Shown piece by piece: positions 1 through 6,837 of a DNA stretch of 17,574 nt (the first letter of the stretch is position 1; every line of letters begins with the position of its first letter). This DNA comes from Pseudomonadota bacterium (GTDB taxonomy: Bacteria; Pseudomonadota; Gammaproteobacteria; Xanthomonadales; Rhodanobacteraceae). The position numbers and the translations under genes are program-made. The DNA is taken from positions 1 to 17,574 of the forward strand of contig JAEYZH010000027.1 in assembly GCA_023430685.1 (NCBI GenBank). The letters are read 5' to 3'. The notes under the pieces were generated by a model, which searched no databases, was not told the origin of the DNA, and saw only the letters and a program-made list of their open reading frames with translations.

Positions 1-27
1 GGCCCCCCGGGGGCCCCGGGCCCCGGG
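1..27. repeat. G/C-only self-complementary block at window edge
   Basis: These bases are only runs of G and C, 3 to 6 long, that can fold on themselves in several registers (for example CCCCGGG copies). The block lies about 31 bp beyond the stop of the minus-strand glycosylase gene, so it could be a strong hairpin downstream of that operon. No T tract follows on the minus strand within the window. It could also be an artefact of a contig end or join. Confidence 0.35.
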
Positions 28-57
28 TCTACTACACGGCGTCGGAAGTGACGCGAC

Positions 58-1305
58 TCAGTCCTTCGCGGCCAACGCTGCGCGCAATTCCCTGCCCAGC
101 GATCGTGGCTCGCAACGCCCGATGCCGACGTCGGGCGTCTGGTGCCACTGCGCGCTCGCGCGGATCGCCGAGGCGATGTCCTGCACGAGCGCGGTGGTCG
201 GCTCGTTGCCCTCCTCGAGGTAGATCGCCTTGACCTCGAACACGCCGGTGGCGCGGTGCGCCTTCGCATCGAGACGCCCGACCAGCCGGCCGCGCTGCAG
301 GATCGGCAACACGTAGTAGCCCCAGCGCCGCTTCGGCGCCGGCGTATAGCACTCGATGCGATAGTCGAAGCCGAACATCGCGGATGCACGTTCGCGATCC
401 CATACGACCGGATCGAACGGCGACAGCAAGGTCGTGTGGCTCGCGCGCAGGCGACCGGCCGCGGCGCGCGCAAGCAATGGCGCATGGTCGCGGTGCACGT
501 AGCCCGGCGCGCTCCAGCCGTCGACGTCGACGCGCAGCAGCAGGCCGCGGTCGAGCCAGGGGTCGAGCGCCGCATCCTTGAGCTTGCCGCCGCTGCGGAA
601 ATAGTCGTTGATCCAGCGCGCCTGGGTCACGCCGAGTGCGCGCACGGCGCCGAGCACGAACTGTCCGCGCATCGCGGCCTCGTCGGCGACCGGCGTCGGC
701 TCGGCATGCCGGCGCGCACGCTGCAGCACGCGCTCGCTGAGGTCGTAGACGCGCTGGAAGTTGTCGCGCCGGGCGACCATCAGTTCGCCGAGCGCGAACA
801 GCGCTTCGAGCCAGCGCTTTTCGTCCTTCCATCCCCACCAACCGCCGCCTCCGCCTTCGCCGCTCTCGAACTCGGACGACTTCACGGCGCCGTTCGCGTG
901 CACATGCGCCAGCACGCGCGCCATGTCCTGCGCATGCGCGCCTTGCGTGCGGCGCGCCATCTTCATCGCCCAGTGCCCGTCGCGGGCGTGCAGGCGATGC
1001 AGTGCGTAATCGGCGAACGGCGCGAAGCACGCCTCGTGCGCCCAGCATTCGAAGATGCGCCCTTCGGCCAGCAGCGCATCGAGCCAGCGCGGCTCGTAGT
1101 CGCCGAGGCGCGAGAACAGCACGAGGTACGGACTGCGCGCCACGACGTGGATCGTGTCGATCTGCAGGACGCGCATCGACTCGATCGCGGCGAGCACGTC
1201 GCGCTTGCGCGCGCGCCGGCGCGGCCGCACGAGCAGGCCCTGCGCGGCGAGGTGCAGCAGCCGCGCCTGGTGCGCCGTGAGTCGCGCCGGCCGCGTATCG
1301 CTCAT
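58..1305 (-). CDS. YcaQ/AlkZ-type winged-helix DNA glycosylase
   Basis: This encodes a 415-aa cytoplasmic protein of the HTH_42 (YcaQ/AlkZ) family. Characterised members are DNA glycosylases that excise bulky or cross-linked alkylated bases; E. coli YcaQ is 410 aa, close to this length. The N-terminus has the family-like stretch LTAHQARLLHLAAQGL at residues 9-24. A Gln-Ile-Asp at residues 48-50 matches the catalytic Q-hydrophobic-D motif of the YcaQ branch; the AlkZ branch has Q-x-Q. The start chosen is the ATG at 1305. It overlaps the TGA of the upstream peptidase gene as ATGA, which suggests translational coupling. Reading on to an upstream start would add 35 Arg/Pro/Ala-rich residues that lie over the peptidase gene. 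There is no signal peptide or membrane segment. The family call is firm; the exact lesion is not known. Confidence 0.88.
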   Translation of the reverse strand: MSDTRPARLTAHQARLLHLAAQGLLVRPRRRARKRDVLAAIESMRVLQIDTIHVVARSPYLVLFSRLGDYEPRWLDALLAEGRIFECWAHEACFAPFADYALHRLHARDGHWAMKMARRTQGAHAQDMARVLAHVHANGAVKSSEFESGEGGGGGWWGWKDEKRWLEALFALGELMVARRDNFQRVYDLSERVLQRARRHAEPTPVADEAAMRGQFVLGAVRALGVTQARWINDYFRSGGKLKDAALDPWLDRGLLLRVDVDGWSAPGYVHRDHAPLLARAAAGRLRASHTTLLSPFDPVVWDRERASAMFGFDYRIECYTPAPKRRWGYYVLPILQRGRLVGRLDAKAHRATGVFEVKAIYLEEGNEPTTALVQDIASAIRASAQWHQTPDVGIGRCEPRSLGRELRAALAAKD

Positions 1306-3215
1306 CGCGGCGCGAGGATCGCGCGGAGCCGGTCTGGCCGGCTCGCGATGCGCTCGAGCCGCGGGTAGCGCAGGCCCCCGCGATAGTCGACGGGCACGGT
1401 GCGGTACCACTCGCCGCTTCGCACCAGCAGTTCGATCGGCTGCCCACTGCTGCCGGCGGCAATCGCCTCGCGCAGCACCTCGGCCTCGAATGCCCGCCCG
1501 TTGACCGCGACGAGGCTGGCGCCAGGCACAAGGCCTGCCTTGAACGCGGGACCCTCCCAGCGCACGTCGCGGATGCGGCCATCGTCACTGCCGACCACGA
1601 GGCCGATCGACGCGGCGTGATCGGCTTCCTTGCGGCTGGCCTGCTCGAGCTGGTGGAACGCGTTCGGCGTGTCGGTGTACACGAGCTTCCAGCCGCTCGC
1701 GGCGAGGCCGTCGAGCGGCGGCGCGTGCGCATCGAGGCGCGAGCGCAGGTAGCCGGCCCAGTCATGGTCGGCGATGCCGCCGAGCGCAGCGACGATGTCG
1801 TCGAAGTCGTAGTTGCGCGCGCCCGGATCGACCCCGTCTCCGAAGAATGCGCGCGCGAAGTCGTCGAGCGAACGCCGGTCGCGCGTGAGCTCGCGCAGCT
1901 TGGCGTCCACGCCCAGCCAGAGCAGCAGGCCCGCGCTGTAGTACTCCTCGCTCATCTGCCAGCTGCGGAACGCGCGCGGCTTGCGCGCAATCGCGACCGG
2001 ATCGTGCGTGGTGTCCTGCAGCGTGCGCCAGCCGAAGCCGGGCCGCCCGTCCGCATACTGCGCGGCGACCAGGGCCAGTGCATCGATCGCCTGCGCGTCG
2101 CTCCAGAGGCCCGAACGCGTGGCGAGCACGTTGCCCCAGTACTCGGTCTGGCCTTCGTAGAGCCACAGCAGGTCGCCCTGCATCGGCGCGTTGTAGTGCG
2201 GCGTCGCGAGCCCGGTCGGCCGGCGGAACTTGCCGTTCCATGAATGCACGTACTCGTGCGGCAGCAGGTCGCGACCGGTCGCGTGCTTGTTCCAGTCGGT
2301 GAAATAACGGGGCGGCCGCGTGTTCTCGCTCGATGCGAGGTGCTCGAGCCCGATGCCGCCGAGCTGGTCGGTCAACGCGAGCAGGAAATCGTAGCGTTCG
2401 AAATGCGGCGCGCCGAACAGGCGCTGCGCCTGCACCACGAGGTTCGCATGCGCCGAAACCTGCGCGGGTGTCGCCGCGAGGTCGCGCGCATCGTCCGCGA
2501 ACACGTTGAGGTGGACAGGCGCGCCCGCAGCCTTGCCGAGTTCGATGCGTCGAACATGCCGACCCGCGAACAGCGGTGAATCGACCAGCGTCTCGAGCGT
2601 GACCGGCGCGAATGCCGCGCGGCCGTCGGCTGCGGGTTCGCGCGACGCTCCCGCTGCGGGCGCGAGCGCGCCGGCGAACTGCCAGCCCGGCGGCAGCCGC
2701 ACGCTCGCGGCGACCTCGATGCCGTCGGCGCGGTAGCCCGCCGGATACAACAGCACGTTTTCCCACTGCAGGTTCAGCAAGTCGTTCGTCATCACGACCC
2801 GCCCCTGCTCCGCTTCCTGGGGCGACAGGAATTCGAATTCGATCTGCACGCGCGCGACGCCCGCCGGGACCTCGAGATGGAACGCATGCACGTCGCCGGC
2901 ATCGCGCCGCCACTCGAGCGGCCTGCCGTCCGCGCTGATCGTGAGGCCTGCGAGCTTGTCGATCGCGCCACGCGGCGCGTGCTTGCCCGGCAGCCATTGC
3001 GGGAACAGCAGCGTCAGCGGCCCCGGCGCCACCGGGATCTCCTCGCGCACGCGGAAGATGCGCCTCGCGATGTCGCCCGCATCGACGAAGAGCGAGATGC
3101 GACCTGGATACCGCGATTCCGGCGCGGCCACGGCGCCACCCGATGCAGGCGCCGACAGCGCGGGGCCGGCAAGCGCGACGGCCAGCAGCAGCACGCGATT
3201 CACCCAAGTTTTCAA
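1302..3215 (-). CDS. Exported M61-family aminopeptidase with PDZ domain
   Basis: This is a 637-aa zinc metallopeptidase of family M61 (glycyl aminopeptidase type). From the N-terminus there is a Lys/Arg start and hydrophobic core typical of a signal peptide (residues 1-22, ending ALSA), an N-terminal beta domain, and a catalytic domain with HEYVH at 320-324. The following WLYEGQTEYW places the third zinc ligand at Glu354. A PDZ-like segment lies near residues 530-600 (GPAFKAGLVPGASLVAVNGR). It should act in the periplasm or outside the cell. The start chosen is TTG at 3215: a strong ribosome binding site, AAGGAGA, lies 6 nt upstream and the signal peptide follows at once. An in-frame TTG at 3260 would put 15 unrelated residues in front. 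No ATG is available near the N-terminus. It is the first gene of a two-gene unit with the glycosylase. Confidence 0.9.
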   Translation of the reverse strand: MKTWVNRVLLLAVALAGPALSAPASGGAVAAPESRYPGRISLFVDAGDIARRIFRVREEIPVAPGPLTLLFPQWLPGKHAPRGAIDKLAGLTISADGRPLEWRRDAGDVHAFHLEVPAGVARVQIEFEFLSPQEAEQGRVVMTNDLLNLQWENVLLYPAGYRADGIEVAASVRLPPGWQFAGALAPAAGASREPAADGRAAFAPVTLETLVDSPLFAGRHVRRIELGKAAGAPVHLNVFADDARDLAATPAQVSAHANLVVQAQRLFGAPHFERYDFLLALTDQLGGIGLEHLASSENTRPPRYFTDWNKHATGRDLLPHEYVHSWNGKFRRPTGLATPHYNAPMQGDLLWLYEGQTEYWGNVLATRSGLWSDAQAIDALALVAAQYADGRPGFGWRTLQDTTHDPVAIARKPRAFRSWQMSEEYYSAGLLLWLGVDAKLRELTRDRRSLDDFARAFFGDGVDPGARNYDFDDIVAALGGIADHDWAGYLRSRLDAHAPPLDGLAASGWKLVYTDTPNAFHQLEQASRKEADHAASIGLVVGSDDGRIRDVRWEGPAFKAGLVPGASLVAVNGRAFEAEVLREAIAAGSSGQPIELLVRSGEWYRTVPVDYRGGLRYPRLERIASRPDRLRAILAPR

Positions 3216-3221
3216 TTGCGG

Positions 3222-3228
3222 TCTCCTT
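3222..3228 (-). promoter_or_regulatory. Ribosome binding site of the M61 peptidase
   Basis: On the minus strand this reads AAGGAGA, a near-perfect Shine-Dalgarno sequence 6 nt before the TTG at 3215. It is the main reason for choosing TTG as the start codon. Confidence 0.7.
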
Positions 3229-3260
3229 GCGGCGGCGATCGACCCGTGCGTACGCCGCAA
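3227..3260 (-). repeat. 8-bp inverted repeat abutting the Shine-Dalgarno
   Basis: The arms 3227-3234 and 3253-3260 are perfect reverse complements (TTGCGGCG / CGCCGCAA) separated by 18 nt. In the M61 transcript the 3' arm ends in the two A bases of AAGGAGA, so a hairpin here would cover the edge of the ribosome binding site. A regulatory role is inference. The repeat is short and GC-rich and could occur by chance. Confidence 0.4.
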
Positions 3261-3425
3261 CCACCGATTGTGGCATGGACCACCATTCGTGCGATTGCGC
3301 GATCGAGCCCTGTGGTCGCGCCTTCAACGCGGGAAAACGCCAGAGTCGACCGACCTCCATCCGCGTCGCACGCGCCTCGCTGCGACGATGGTCGACGCGC
3401 GTGCACGCGCATGCGCGACTTGCCC

Positions 3426-3431
3426 TAGAAT
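3426..3431 (+). promoter_or_regulatory. Possible -10 element for phaZ
   Basis: TAGAAT matches five of six -10 consensus bases in otherwise very GC-rich DNA. It would give a leader of about 115 nt before the phaZ ATG. No clear -35 hexamer lies 16-18 bp upstream, so this is a weak call. Confidence 0.25.
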
Positions 3432-3551
3432 CGGTCGGTCAGGCTGGATCCACCGCATGGAAGGGTGGATCGGTCGCGCGGCACGCCCGCGATCCCTCGA
3501 CTGCCGCGCGTCCCGGATGGACTGCGTCAGCGCCCCCGCACCGGACCGTCG

Positions 3552-4796
3552 ATGCTGTATCACCTGCATGAAGTCAACCGCGCGCTGCTCAATCCGTTCG
3601 TGAGCTGGTCGGGCGCCGCGGCACAGGCGCTGTTCTCGCCCGACAACTGGATTTCGCGGATGCCGGGCGTCGACCGCTTCGCCGCCGGATACGAACTCAT
3701 GTACCGGCTCGGCAAGGAGTACGAAAAGCCGACCTTCGGCATCACCTCGGTGGCGGCGCACGGCGGCCACGCGGCAGTGATCGAACAGGTCGAGATCGCG
3801 ACGCCGTTCTGCAACCTCCTGCATTTCCGGCGCTGCACCGACGAGCCCGGAACGCTCGCCAAGATGTGCAACGATCCGGTCGTGCTGGTGGTCGCGCCGC
3901 TGTCGGGACACCACGCGACGCTGCTGCGCGACACGGTCCTGACCTTGCTGCGCGACCACGACGTCTACGTGACCGACTGGATCGACGCACGCATGGTGCC
4001 GATCGAGGCGGGTCCGTTCGGACTCGACGACTACGTCGCGAGCATGCGCCGCTTCATTGCGCACCTCGGCGCCGAGCGCCTGCACGTGATGTCGGTGTGC
4101 CAGCCGACCGTGCCGGTGCTGGCCGCGATCTCGCTGATGGCGAGCGCGGGCGAGCCGACGCCGCGCAGCATGATCCTCATGGGTGGCCCGATCGACACGC
4201 GGCGCTGCCCGACCGCGGTCAACAACCTCGCGATGACCAAGCCGTTCGCGTGGTTCGAGACCAATGTCGTGTTCGACGTGCCGCCGAACTATCCGGGCAA
4301 GGGCCGTCGCGTCTATCCGGGCTTCCTGCAGCACGCGGGTTTCGTCGCGATGAATCCGACGCGCCATTTCAGCGCGCACTGGGATTTCTACCAAAACCTG
4401 CTGCGCGGCGACCTCGACGACGCCGAATCGCACCGGCGCTTCTACGACGAGTACAACGCCGTACTGGACCTGCCGGCCGAGTTCTACCTCGACACCATCC
4501 GCATCGTGTTCAAGGAGCATCGCCTGCCGCTCGGCACCTGGCGCGTCGACGGCGAGCCGGTCGCGCCTGCCGCGATCGGCACGACCGCGTTGCTCACGAT
4601 CGAGGGCGAACTCGACGACATCTCGGGCCTCGGCCAGACGCGCGCCGCGCACGACCTGTGCAGCGGAATCCCCGGGCACAGGCGCCAGCACATCGAAGTC
4701 GCCGGCGCCGGCCACTACGGCATCTTCAGCGGGCGCCGCTGGCGTGACTCGGTATATCCGGAAGTCCGCAACTTCATCAGGCAGTTCGCGGCCTGA
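3552..4796 (+). CDS. phaZ: Intracellular polyhydroxybutyrate depolymerase
   Basis: This 414-aa cytoplasmic enzyme hydrolyses stored poly-3-hydroxybutyrate granules, releasing monomers or oligomers. It belongs to the alpha/beta-hydrolase PhaZ family whose nucleophile is Cys rather than Ser. The lipase-box-like segment SVCQP puts Cys183 at the nucleophile elbow. Asp355 (in EGELDD) and His388 (in GAGHYG) complete the triad at the same numbers known for Ralstonia/Cupriavidus PhaZ. There is no signal peptide, as expected for the intracellular type. The start is the ATG at 3552 (MLYHLHEVNR), the usual N-terminus of the family; the 29 residues readable upstream are Arg/Pro-rich and not family-like. 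The ribosome binding site is weak. No polymer synthase or phasin gene lies nearby. The prolyl isomerase follows after 66 bp. Confidence 0.93.
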   Translation: MLYHLHEVNRALLNPFVSWSGAAAQALFSPDNWISRMPGVDRFAAGYELMYRLGKEYEKPTFGITSVAAHGGHAAVIEQVEIATPFCNLLHFRRCTDEPGTLAKMCNDPVVLVVAPLSGHHATLLRDTVLTLLRDHDVYVTDWIDARMVPIEAGPFGLDDYVASMRRFIAHLGAERLHVMSVCQPTVPVLAAISLMASAGEPTPRSMILMGGPIDTRRCPTAVNNLAMTKPFAWFETNVVFDVPPNYPGKGRRVYPGFLQHAGFVAMNPTRHFSAHWDFYQNLLRGDLDDAESHRRFYDEYNAVLDLPAEFYLDTIRIVFKEHRLPLGTWRVDGEPVAPAAIGTTALLTIEGELDDISGLGQTRAAHDLCSGIPGHRRQHIEVAGAGHYGIFSGRRWRDSVYPEVRNFIRQFAA

Positions 4797-4827
4797 CCGA
4801 GGCGACGCGCTCCGCACGATCGCGCGC

Positions 4828-4833
4828 TATGCT
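4828..4833 (+). promoter_or_regulatory. Possible -10 element for the prolyl isomerase gene
   Basis: TATGCT lies in the 66-bp gap after phaZ, 29 nt before the ATG at 4863. The hexamer and its distance suit a short-leader promoter, but no -35 element is convincing. Confidence 0.25.
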
Positions 4834-4862
4834 CGCGGGACCTCCAGCTGCCAGGGCCCCGC

Positions 4863-5765
4863 ATGAAGAAGTCGCTCGTGTTCGCGTTCGCAGCCGCCGT
4901 CCTCGTTCCAACCGCGCACGCCGCGCCGCCGGCGAAGCCGACGATGCAGCAGGTGCTGGACGCGTCCGCGCCGGGTGACTGGCGCAGCCTGGTGCCGGAA
5001 GACACGCTCTACCTCGATCTGCCGGCCGGGCGCGTCGTGATCGAACTCGCGCCGACGTTCGCGCCGTTGCACGTGGCCAACATCCGCGAGCTGGTGCGGG
5101 CGCATTACTTCGACGGACTTTCGATCCTGCGCGTGCAGGACAACTACGTCACGCAGTGGGGCGATCCGTTCGCCGACGAGGCCGACAAGGCGCGCTCGCT
5201 CGGCAAGGTGGCGGCGACGGTGGCGCCGGAATTCGAACGCGCACTCGAGGGGCTCGCGTTCACGCGCCTGCCCGATCCCGACACCTACGCCGCCGAAACC
5301 GGCTTCGTCGCCGGCATGCCGGCCGCGCGCGATCCCCAGTCGGGCAAGGCCTGGCTCGCACACTGCTACGGCATGGTCGGCGCAGGGCGCGACAATGCGG
5401 CCGAAAGCGGCAACGGCAGCCAGCTCTACGTCGTGATCGGGCACGCGCCACGGCACCTGGATCGCAACATCGCGCTCGTCGGTCGCGTCGTGCACGGCAT
5501 GCAGTGGATGTCCTCGCTGCCGCGGGGCACCGGCGCGCTCGGCTTTTACGAAGAGGCCGCGCAGCGCACGACGATCGCGCGCGTGCGCCTCGCGGCCGAC
5601 GTGCCGGAACCGGAGCGCGAGCGGCTCGAGGTGCTGCGCACCGACACGCCGACCTTCACCGCCCTGGTCGAGTCCCGCCGCAACCGCAGCGACGAGTGGT
5701 ACAAGCGCCCCGCTGGCCGGATCGAACTCTGCAACGTGCCGATCCCCGTGCGGGAGAAACCGTAG
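4863..5765 (+). CDS. Exported cyclophilin-type peptidyl-prolyl cis-trans isomerase
   Basis: This 300-aa protein should assist folding in the periplasm by isomerising Xaa-Pro bonds. Residues 1-20 are a clear signal peptide (MKKS, hydrophobic core, cleavage after AHA). The cyclophilin fold follows: VVIELAPTFAPLHVANIREL at about 58-77 is the first strand and helix, Arg90 matches the catalytic Arg (CypA Arg55), Gln98 matches CypA Gln63, GSQLYVVIG at 185-193 matches the GSQFFI strand, and LVGRVVHGM at 205-213 matches the VFGKV strand. Compared with CypA-like domains of about 165 residues it has an insertion of about 65 residues (roughly 105-170) and a C-terminal tail of about 50. The aromatic residue after the catalytic Arg is Tyr rather than Phe, so activity may differ from standard cyclophilins. 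The start is the ATG directly before the signal peptide, with a weak AGGG 6 nt upstream. Confidence 0.85.
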   Translation: MKKSLVFAFAAAVLVPTAHAAPPAKPTMQQVLDASAPGDWRSLVPEDTLYLDLPAGRVVIELAPTFAPLHVANIRELVRAHYFDGLSILRVQDNYVTQWGDPFADEADKARSLGKVAATVAPEFERALEGLAFTRLPDPDTYAAETGFVAGMPAARDPQSGKAWLAHCYGMVGAGRDNAAESGNGSQLYVVIGHAPRHLDRNIALVGRVVHGMQWMSSLPRGTGALGFYEEAAQRTTIARVRLAADVPEPERERLEVLRTDTPTFTALVESRRNRSDEWYKRPAGRIELCNVPIPVREKP

Positions 5766-5816
5766 CGCGCGCGCCGCGACGCAGGTCCAGGGAAACCGGT
5801 CTCCACGGCGCGCGCG
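5766..5816. terminator. Perfect 11-bp inverted repeat in a convergent intergenic gap
   Basis: The arms 5766-5776 (CGCGCGCGCCG) and 5806-5816 (CGGCGCGCGCG) are exact reverse complements around a 29-nt loop. They lie just after the prolyl isomerase stop and before the convergent metallopeptidase stop at 5842, a position that suits a bidirectional terminator. There is no T tract on either side, and CG-alternating arms can pair by chance, so the call is tentative. Confidence 0.35.
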
Positions 5817-5841
5817 GGACCGGACGCGGGCTCGCGCGTTC

Positions 5842-6699
5842 CTACAATTGCGCGGCGTTGAAGGTGTCGCAGTGGCGCAGGTCGCCGCCGGTGAAACCGG
5901 TCTTGAACCAGCGCACGCGTTCGGCCGACGTGCCGTGCGTGAACGAATCGGGCACGACATAACCACGGGCGCGCTTCTGCAACGCATCGTCGCCGATCTG
6001 GTTCGCGGCGTTCAGCGCGGCCTCGATGTCGCCGGTTTCGAGCCAGTTGTAGCGTTGCTGCGCATGATTGGCCCACACCCCCGCGAAGCAGTCCGCCTGC
6101 AGTTCCTGCCGCACCGAGAGCCCGCCGGCGCCCTCCATCGGCGCGCCTCCGCGCGCGGACTGCTCCACCTGCCGCATCACGCCGAGCACGTTCTGCAGAT
6201 GATGGCCGACCTCGTGCGCGATCACGTAAGCCTGCGCGAACTCGCCGGCCGCCTGGAAGCGCGTCGCCATCTCGCGGAAGAATCCGAGATCGAGGTAGAC
6301 CTGCTGGTCGCCCGGGCAGTAGAACGGTCCCATCGCGGAGGACGCCGCGCCGCAGGCCGACTGCACGCCGCCACTGAACAGCACCAGCCGCGGCGCCGGG
6401 TACTGCTGGCCGCTCGCGCTGAAGACGCCGCCCCAGACGTCTTCGGTGCTGCCGAGCACCGCGCGCACGAAGTCGGTCTGCTCGTTGTTCTCGACCGGCA
6501 CCGTCTCCTGCTGCACCGGCCCGCCTTCGAGGCCCATGCCGCCGAGCAGCTGCAGCAGTTCCATCGGGTTCTTGCCGAACAGCAGGCCGACGATCACCAC
6601 GATGATGATGCCGCCGAGCCCGAGCCCGCCGCCCACGCGCATGCCGCCGCCACCACCCGATACGACGTTGTCGCTGCGCCGCGACTTCTTCCAGAGCAT
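5842..6699 (-). CDS. ypfJ: Membrane-anchored neutral zinc metallopeptidase, YpfJ family
   Basis: This 285-aa protein belongs to the putative neutral zinc metallopeptidase family YpfJ/KPN_02809 (zincin fold). A short basic N-terminus and a glycine-rich stretch (residues 15-30) precede one membrane segment at about 29-41 (GGIIIVVIVGLLF). The rest should lie in the periplasm. The zinc site is HEVGH at 162-166, followed by QELQADCFAGVW at 198-209, where Glu199 or Asp203 is the likely remaining acidic ligand region. The family's physiological substrate is not known. The start at 6699 has GGAGGA about 4 nt upstream on the minus strand. It is divergent from the sulfotransferase cluster with a 136-bp shared upstream region and convergent with the prolyl isomerase. 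Length and motifs are complete. Confidence 0.9.
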   Translation of the reverse strand: MLWKKSRRSDNVVSGGGGGMRVGGGLGLGGIIIVVIVGLLFGKNPMELLQLLGGMGLEGGPVQQETVPVENNEQTDFVRAVLGSTEDVWGGVFSASGQQYPAPRLVLFSGGVQSACGAASSAMGPFYCPGDQQVYLDLGFFREMATRFQAAGEFAQAYVIAHEVGHHLQNVLGVMRQVEQSARGGAPMEGAGGLSVRQELQADCFAGVWANHAQQRYNWLETGDIEAALNAANQIGDDALQKRARGYVVPDSFTHGTSAERVRWFKTGFTGGDLRHCDTFNAAQL

Positions 6700-6703
6700 G
6701 GCT

Positions 6704-6709
6704 TCCTCC
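6704..6709 (-). promoter_or_regulatory. Ribosome binding site of the zinc metallopeptidase
   Basis: On the minus strand this is GGAGGA, 4 nt before the ATG at 6699. It fixes that start. Confidence 0.6.
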
Positions 6710-6831
6710 GATGCTGCACCCGTGTGGATGACGCCGGGACACTACTCCGTGGGATCGCCGCGCCGCAAGCATCGACCGCGATGGCGCGGGGATACCGTTC
6801 ATCGAGCACGCGGGACGCGAGGACTTTGGAT

Positions 6832-6837
6832 TAGGAT
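6832..6837 (+). promoter_or_regulatory. Possible -10 element of the sulfotransferase cluster
   Basis: TAGGAT lies in the 136-bp gap between the divergent metallopeptidase and the first sulfotransferase gene. It overlaps the most upstream ATG (6836). If it is the true -10, translation would have to begin further on, at TTG 6866 or ATG 6896. No strong -35 element is visible. Confidence 0.22.

Larger units (their letters stand above)
3216..3551. other. Divergent intergenic region between M61 peptidase and phaZ
   Basis: This 336-bp stretch separates two divergent genes and must hold both promoters. Apart from the inverted repeat and binding site next to the peptidase, I see a -10-like TAGAAT at 3426-3431 on the plus strand and a weaker CACAAT on the minus strand (3267-3272). 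Neither has a convincing -35 partner. Reading frames here are open on both strands only because stop codons are rare in GC-rich DNA; none shows a ribosome binding site or a recognisable product. Confidence 0.5.

Noticed and set aside
142..1368. Plus-strand open frame opposite the glycosylase gene
   Set aside because: The minus frame matches the YcaQ family along its length, including the Q-x-D motif. The plus frame has no family features and is a mirror effect of codon bias.
3457..3603. Short open frame overlapping the phaZ start, considered as a leader peptide
   Set aside because: It has no ribosome binding site and no attenuator-like run of codons, and it continues a longer random frame from upstream.
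3324..4817. Minus-strand open frame of about 500 codons opposite phaZ
   Set aside because: It covers the whole of phaZ, whose catalytic triad sits at the family positions. The antisense product is Arg/His/Asp-rich and unlike any family I know.
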